Origin: Myxococcales bacterium | GTDB taxonomy: Bacteria > Lernaellota > Lernaellaia > Lernaellales > Lernaellaceae | Length of the DNA stretch: 50,518 nucleotides | Assembly (NCBI GenBank): GCA_012517325.1 | Contig: JAAYVF010000097.1 | Coordinates: 1-50,518 of the forward strand | Direction of reading: 5' to 3' | Shown here: positions 47,209 through 50,518 of the stretch, in pieces | Layout: the number at the start of each line of letters is the position of its first letter | Position numbering within the stretch: the stretch's first letter is position 1 | Notes under the pieces: model-generated | What the model was told of the DNA's origin: nothing | Seen by the model: the letters and a program-made list of their open reading frames with translations, nothing else | Database searches by the model: none | Translations under genes and position numbers: made by a program

Positions 47209-48552
47209 GTGAAATCGCCGGCGTCCGGCATCCGCCGCCGCGTCGCCGCGTTTGTTTTCGGTTTGATTCTGGCTTTGTTGCTCGGCGAATTATCGCTGCG
47301 CTGGTTCGTGCCGGCGCCGAGCGTCACCCGTGTATCCGCCGGATTGGTTCATCTATCCGACGACCTGGCGCTGCGCTATGAATTGACGCCGTTCGGCACG
47401 GACGGGAAGGTGGCGATCAACGGCGAGGGGCGGCGCGATTTTCATTATCCCCAAACAAAGGAGCCCACCGTTTTTCGCCTGGCCTTGCTCGGCGATTCGG
47501 TGACTTTCGCGGCGGCCGTGCCGCTGGCCGAGACGTTCGCCAAGCGCCTCGAGTATCTGCTCAATCGCTTTCAGGCTTCGCCGCGCATCCGGTTCGAGGT
47601 CTGGAATTACGCGGTTCCCGGTTACGGTATTCGCGAAGAAGCGCGGTGTCTGGAAAGCAAGGTCGGCCGCGATCGGCCGGACCTGGTGCTGCTCGCCTAC
47701 TGTTTGAACGACCCCGATCCGTTCACGATCGACCTGGCGCTTTTGTACCAGAACCTGAAGGCGGCGGACAAACGGCGGATCGGCCGGTTGCTGGGCGCTC
47801 CCTCGGATTTCGGATCGGTCCTCGTCGAGCGCAGCCGGCTGCTGCAGCTCGTCGCCCCGTTGTTTTTGCCCGCCGGCCATCGCGCTGCCGAACGGCAGGC
47901 GAACGAATACATTCGCGGCTTCTGGGAAGCCGATCGGCGGTCTCGCGAAAGCAACCGGTCGCGGTCCTACCAGGAGTATGTGCGCGTGGTGACCGACCGG
48001 AACTGGTCCGCGGTCGAAAGCGGGATGCGGCAACTGCGGTCGTTTGCCGAGGCGAACCGCATCGCGGCCGGCGTCGTGATTTTCCCGGTTCTGTGGCATC
48101 TGCCGAACTACGATTTGCAACCGGTGCACGAGCGGGTCGCCGCCGCGGCCGAAAAAGAGGGGCTGCCGGTGCTTGATCTGTTACGCCTGTTTCAGGATGC
48201 GGCGGTGCGGTTGCGCTGGCCGGACGAGCCGCCGGACCCGATTCACCCCGATCTGGCCGGAAACCGCCTGGCCGGCGCCGGCATCGCCGCTTGGCTGGTG
48301 CGGCGGAATCTGCTGCCGATTCGCGAAGCGGACATGCAAAGCGGCTTTTTCGAGCTGGCGACCGTCACCGCCGCTGCGCCGCCCGATTGGTGGAACCGCT
48401 ACGATATGCTCTGGCTGGAGCAGGCGGTGCGGCAGGCCGCCGCCGGCCGCTGCCGGGAAGCGCAAGAATCCTACGCCGCGGCGGTGAATCTCAACCCGGC
48501 CGTCCAGGCGTTGCGTCCGGCGGTCAACCGCTGCCGGCCGGTTGCCGAATGA
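47209..48552 (+). CDS. SGNH hydrolase-like membrane-anchored protein
   Basis: A 447-residue protein with one N-terminal helix (about 12-30) and an SGNH fold: block I GDSVTFA with Ser97, block II in YAVPGYGI, block III CLNDPDP with Asn167, block V DPIHPD around residue 345. Beyond about 370 a tail ends in a single TPR-like repeat (CREAQESYAAAVNLNP). The GTG start has no good ribosome site. It is a distant relative of the SGNH protein at 31009. Likely acts on envelope glycans. Confidence 0.75.
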   Translation: MKSPASGIRRRVAAFVFGLILALLLGELSLRWFVPAPSVTRVSAGLVHLSDDLALRYELTPFGTDGKVAINGEGRRDFHYPQTKEPTVFRLALLGDSVTFAAAVPLAETFAKRLEYLLNRFQASPRIRFEVWNYAVPGYGIREEARCLESKVGRDRPDLVLLAYCLNDPDPFTIDLALLYQNLKAADKRRIGRLLGAPSDFGSVLVERSRLLQLVAPLFLPAGHRAAERQANEYIRGFWEADRRSRESNRSRSYQEYVRVVTDRNWSAVESGMRQLRSFAEANRIAAGVVIFPVLWHLPNYDLQPVHERVAAAAEKEGLPVLDLLRLFQDAAVRLRWPDEPPDPIHPDLAGNRLAGAGIAAWLVRRNLLPIREADMQSGFFELATVTAAAPPDWWNRYDMLWLEQAVRQAAAGRCREAQESYAAAVNLNPAVQALRPAVNRCRPVAE

Positions 48553-48603
48553 TCAATCGCCGACGGGCGTCGTCGTCGAGCGGTTGGTCGATTGGGGTGG
48601 GGG

Positions 48604-50181
48604 ATGCGGCACAATTTCATTCGTTTCATTTTCTGGCTGTCGATCGGTCTTTGCCTGGTCATGGCTCTGGCTTGCTCGGGATCCGGAAACGAGGATGACG
48701 CCGAGAACCAGGCCGGCGACGACGAGAGCCCGGGGCCGGAGCAAGATGACGACAATAACGACAACGACGACAACGACGACAACAACGACAACGATAATGA
48801 CGCATTGTCGGCGGATGTGATCGTCGACCCGGATTCGCCCGGCGCGACGGTTCCGAACACCTTCCTCGGCATTTCCGTCGAATGGACGCACATCGTCGAT
48901 TACCTCGGCGAAAATTCGGGCGAGGCGCGTGCCGCCACCGTGCAGTTGCTGCGCAATTTCGAAGCCGAGGGGCACCGGCCGGTCGTGCGGATCGGCGGCA
49001 ACAGCCAGGATCGAGCCTGGTGGAATCCGGACGGCCTGCCGCGGCCGCCAGGCGTCGAAGTCGATCTCGATCCCTTGCCGGTCTCGATTCTGGCGGCGCT
49101 GAACGAGGCGGCGGGCACTTCCTTGGTGTTGGGTTTGAACTTGGTGCTCGGCGACGCCGCCAACGCGGCGGCCGTGATTGCGGGCCTCGATGACCGGATA
49201 TCTCGCGACGCCGTCGCGGCTTTCGAATTGGGCAACGAGCCGGATTATTACTGGACCGAAGGGCTTCGCCCGCTGTTCTATCGTTACGACCATTACCGCG
49301 GCGAACTGGAAACCTTTCACGACGGGCTTGCCGCGTTGGTCTCGCCGGTCCCGCCGTTTGCCGCGCCGGCGTTGGGAAGCACTTTCTGGCTTCGCCGCCT
49401 GGCCGATTTTTTCTCCGCGGAAAGTGACTGGGTGGCGATGATCACCACGCATGTCTACCCATTTACCGTTTGCTACGACCTGCCGCCACCGGCGCCGGCC
49501 AGGTTGCTCGACGATTTTGCCACCGTGGACATCGGCGTCGTTTACGAACCGGTCGCGACGGCTGCGCACGCCGCGGGGTACACCTATCGGATGGATGAAC
49601 TCAACAGCGTTTCCTGCGGCGGCGCCGACGGGGTGAGCAATGCCTATGTCGCCGCTCTCTGGAGCGCCGACGTGGCTTTCCGCCTGGCTGCCGCGGGCCT
49701 CGACGGCCTCAACTTTCACACCCCGGGAACCTATTACGGAGTTTTCAACTACGACGAGACCGGCGCCTTGGTCGTGATGCCGCTTTACTATGGGATGCGC
49801 TTGTTCTCATTGGCGACCGCCGCCAACGGCCGATTGCTGCCGGCCGTCAGTTCGCTGTCGAAACGGGTCCGGGTTTGGGCCACGCTCGGCGATGACGGCG
49901 CGGTGCGTGTTTTATTGCTCAACGAGGAACTGACCGGCGATTCATTGGTGAAGGTGCGGGTGAAAGGCCGCCCGGCAGCGGCGAAACTGATCCGTTTGCG
50001 GGCGCCGGCGATCGATGCCCAGACCGGGCTGACGCTCGGCGGACAGACCTGGGACGGTTCGAGCGACGGCCTGCCGCTCGGCGATCCGGAATACGAAACG
50101 CCGCCGCGGAAGGGCGACACCTATTATATTTCGCTGCCGGCGTTGCAGGCGGTGGTGGTGACGGTTCCGCCGGTCGAATAA
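48604..50181 (+). CDS. GH79-like lipoprotein glycoside hydrolase
   Basis: A 525-residue lipoprotein: hydrophobic signal, then VMALAC with Cys24, then an Asp/Asn linker (48-66). The catalytic (beta/alpha)8 domain resembles clan GH-A family 79 (heparanase, beta-glucuronidase): acid/base Glu212 in FELGNEPDYY and nucleophile Glu332 in RMDELNSVSCGG, with a beta-domain of about 120 residues at the end. The ATG at 48604 is preferred over TTG at 48592. It would remove uronic-acid or related sugars outside the cell. The 51-nt gap from the SGNH gene suggests one operon. Confidence 0.78.
   Translation: MRHNFIRFIFWLSIGLCLVMALACSGSGNEDDAENQAGDDESPGPEQDDDNNDNDDNDDNNDNDNDALSADVIVDPDSPGATVPNTFLGISVEWTHIVDYLGENSGEARAATVQLLRNFEAEGHRPVVRIGGNSQDRAWWNPDGLPRPPGVEVDLDPLPVSILAALNEAAGTSLVLGLNLVLGDAANAAAVIAGLDDRISRDAVAAFELGNEPDYYWTEGLRPLFYRYDHYRGELETFHDGLAALVSPVPPFAAPALGSTFWLRRLADFFSAESDWVAMITTHVYPFTVCYDLPPPAPARLLDDFATVDIGVVYEPVATAAHAAGYTYRMDELNSVSCGGADGVSNAYVAALWSADVAFRLAAAGLDGLNFHTPGTYYGVFNYDETGALVVMPLYYGMRLFSLATAANGRLLPAVSSLSKRVRVWATLGDDGAVRVLLLNEELTGDSLVKVRVKGRPAAAKLIRLRAPAIDAQTGLTLGGQTWDGSSDGLPLGDPEYETPPRKGDTYYISLPALQAVVVTVPPVE
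48745..48801 (+). repeat. Asp/Asn codon repeat (lipoprotein linker)
   Basis: Nineteen codons in a row encode only Asp or Asn (GAC, GAT, AAC, AAT). It follows the lipidated N-terminus of the GH79-like protein and parallels the linker at 6367-6462. Confidence 0.85.
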
Positions 50182-50204
50182 AATTCGTGACGCGGTAAAA
50201 AACA

Positions 50205-50237
50205 AAAACCCCGTACCTTGACGGTAAACGGGGTTTT
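50205..50237. terminator. Terminator between GH79-like gene and tRNA-Trp
   Basis: AAAACCCCGT and ACGGGGTTTT form a 10-bp stem with a 13-nt loop. On the minus strand the stem is followed by a T-rich tract (TTTTTGTTTTTT), making it a good end for the tRNA transcript; on the plus strand it may also end the GH79 transcript. Confidence 0.8.
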
Positions 50238-50245
50238 GCCTGTCG

Positions 50246-50318
50246 CACGAGTGGAGGGAATCGAACCCCCAACCCCCGGTTTTGGAGACCGGTGCTCTGC
50301 CAATTGAGCTACACTCGC
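50246..50318 (-). tRNA. trnW: tRNA-Trp (anticodon CCA)
   Basis: A full cloverleaf of 73 nt on the minus strand: acceptor GCGAGTG pairing with CACTCGT (first pair G-T), D-stem GCTC/GAGC, anticodon stem CCGGT/ACCGG around CTCCAAA, T-arm GGGGG-TTCGATT-CCCTC, discriminator G. The anticodon loop and the stem around it match E. coli tRNA-Trp. The 3' CCA is not encoded. A weak promoter (TTGCTG, 17 nt, TAGCAA) lies upstream, 17 bp from the IS end. Confidence 0.95.
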
Positions 50319-50380
50319 TCAAAAAAAGCGGCTTATTGCTATCATAAATGACTAGGTCCAGCAATAGGAAAATGTCACGC

Positions 50381-50518
50381 TGTATTAGCTTAGCGACTTT
50401 GTCCCCTGTAACTGCTTAGCGATTATGTCCCCCATGAAGAAGGACATGATTTCGATGACTCCCAAGGAGTTACAGCGGATGAGGTTGCTGGTCTGCGTCC
50501 TGGAGGGGCAGCTGCCCC
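50381..50518 (+). mobile_element. Left end of an ISNCY-like insertion sequence
   Basis: The terminus begins TG at 50381 and carries TGTCCCC at 50400 and 50426, inverted copies of the pattern at the left edge of the window. A transposase start follows directly. The rest of the element lies outside. Confidence 0.72.
50434..50518 (+). CDS. ISNCY-like transposase, N-terminal fragment
   Basis: The open frame from ATG 50434 reads MKKDMISMTPKELQRMRLLV and continues VCVLEGQLP to the end of the window. The M-T-x-x-E-L-x-R-x-x-x-L-x-x-V-x-x-G-x-L pattern is the usual N-terminal helix region of ISNCY-family (ISDol1-type) transposases. An internal Met at codon 8 is an alternative start. The family assignment rests on this short piece plus the terminal repeats. 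Confidence 0.6.
   Translation, partial: MKKDMISMTPKELQRMRLLVCVLEGQLP

Noticed and set aside
47193-47210. Five-codon leader peptide overlapping the SGNH GTG start
   Set aside because: It has no ribosome site and nothing else marks it as translated; chance is likely.
48745-48801. CRISPR-like or minisatellite repeat
   Set aside because: The repetition is only at codon level (Asp/Asn) inside a reading frame, with no spacers.

Overview
The window reads as one stretch of chromosome from a GC-rich, diderm, uncultured bacterium of deltaproteobacterial grade (Desulfobacterota, Myxococcota or a related candidate phylum; this is inference). The reasons are an Lpt lipopolysaccharide-export cluster joined to rpoN and a regulatory PTS, lipoproteins with long Asp/Asn linkers, GH57 glycogen enzymes, and an rSAM/RNase E-G gene pair. 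Both edges lie inside insertion-sequence ends of one family (GGGGACA repeats, ISNCY-like), so the window is probably a whole contig that stopped at repeated IS copies.

Layout. 1-1365: the right end of an IS that has cut off the 3' end of a Sad-type aldehyde dehydrogenase. 1557-7842: a SEC-C protein, a secreted protein, a lipoprotein S9 peptidase, a Cys/Asp-rich lipoprotein and DNA polymerase IV. 7850-12285: an odd gene remnant, flavodoxin, a TetR regulator and an iron-sulfur operon (iscS, iscR, and an iscU fused to a double zinc ribbon); this looks like an iron/Fe-S response unit with palindromic operator candidates. 12431-17109: a small membrane protein, a fused radical-SAM protein and RNase E/G.

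25837 down to 17146 (minus strand) is one long run: lptC-lptA-lptB-rpoN-hpf-ptsN-hprK-rapZ-EIIA(Man)-HPr-PtsI. It links LPS export, sigma-54, ribosome hibernation and a PTS that has no sugar permease here, so it is probably regulatory. ptsN is split by a one-base slip in a run of eight T. The operon head carries a near-consensus sigma-54 promoter overlapping an extended -10, only about 5 nt before the lptC ATG.

25988-32010 (plus): three GT-C type membrane glycosyltransferases and an SGNH hydrolase, overlapping or nearly so, which I infer to be an envelope glycan-modifying unit of unknown product. 32123-37746: metK and ahcY (SAM cycle), each preceded by an intrinsic-terminator hairpin, then UbiA/MenA-type prenyltransferase, geranylgeranyl-reductase-type flavoprotein and a polytopic membrane protein (quinone or other isoprenoid metabolism). 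46903 down to 37757 (minus): hpt, ROK sugar kinase, glgC, two GH57 enzymes, galT-like and fabH, mostly a glycogen/maltodextrin operon. 47209-50181: a second SGNH protein and a GH79-like lipoprotein glycosidase. 50246-50318: tRNA-Trp, followed by the left end of a second IS.
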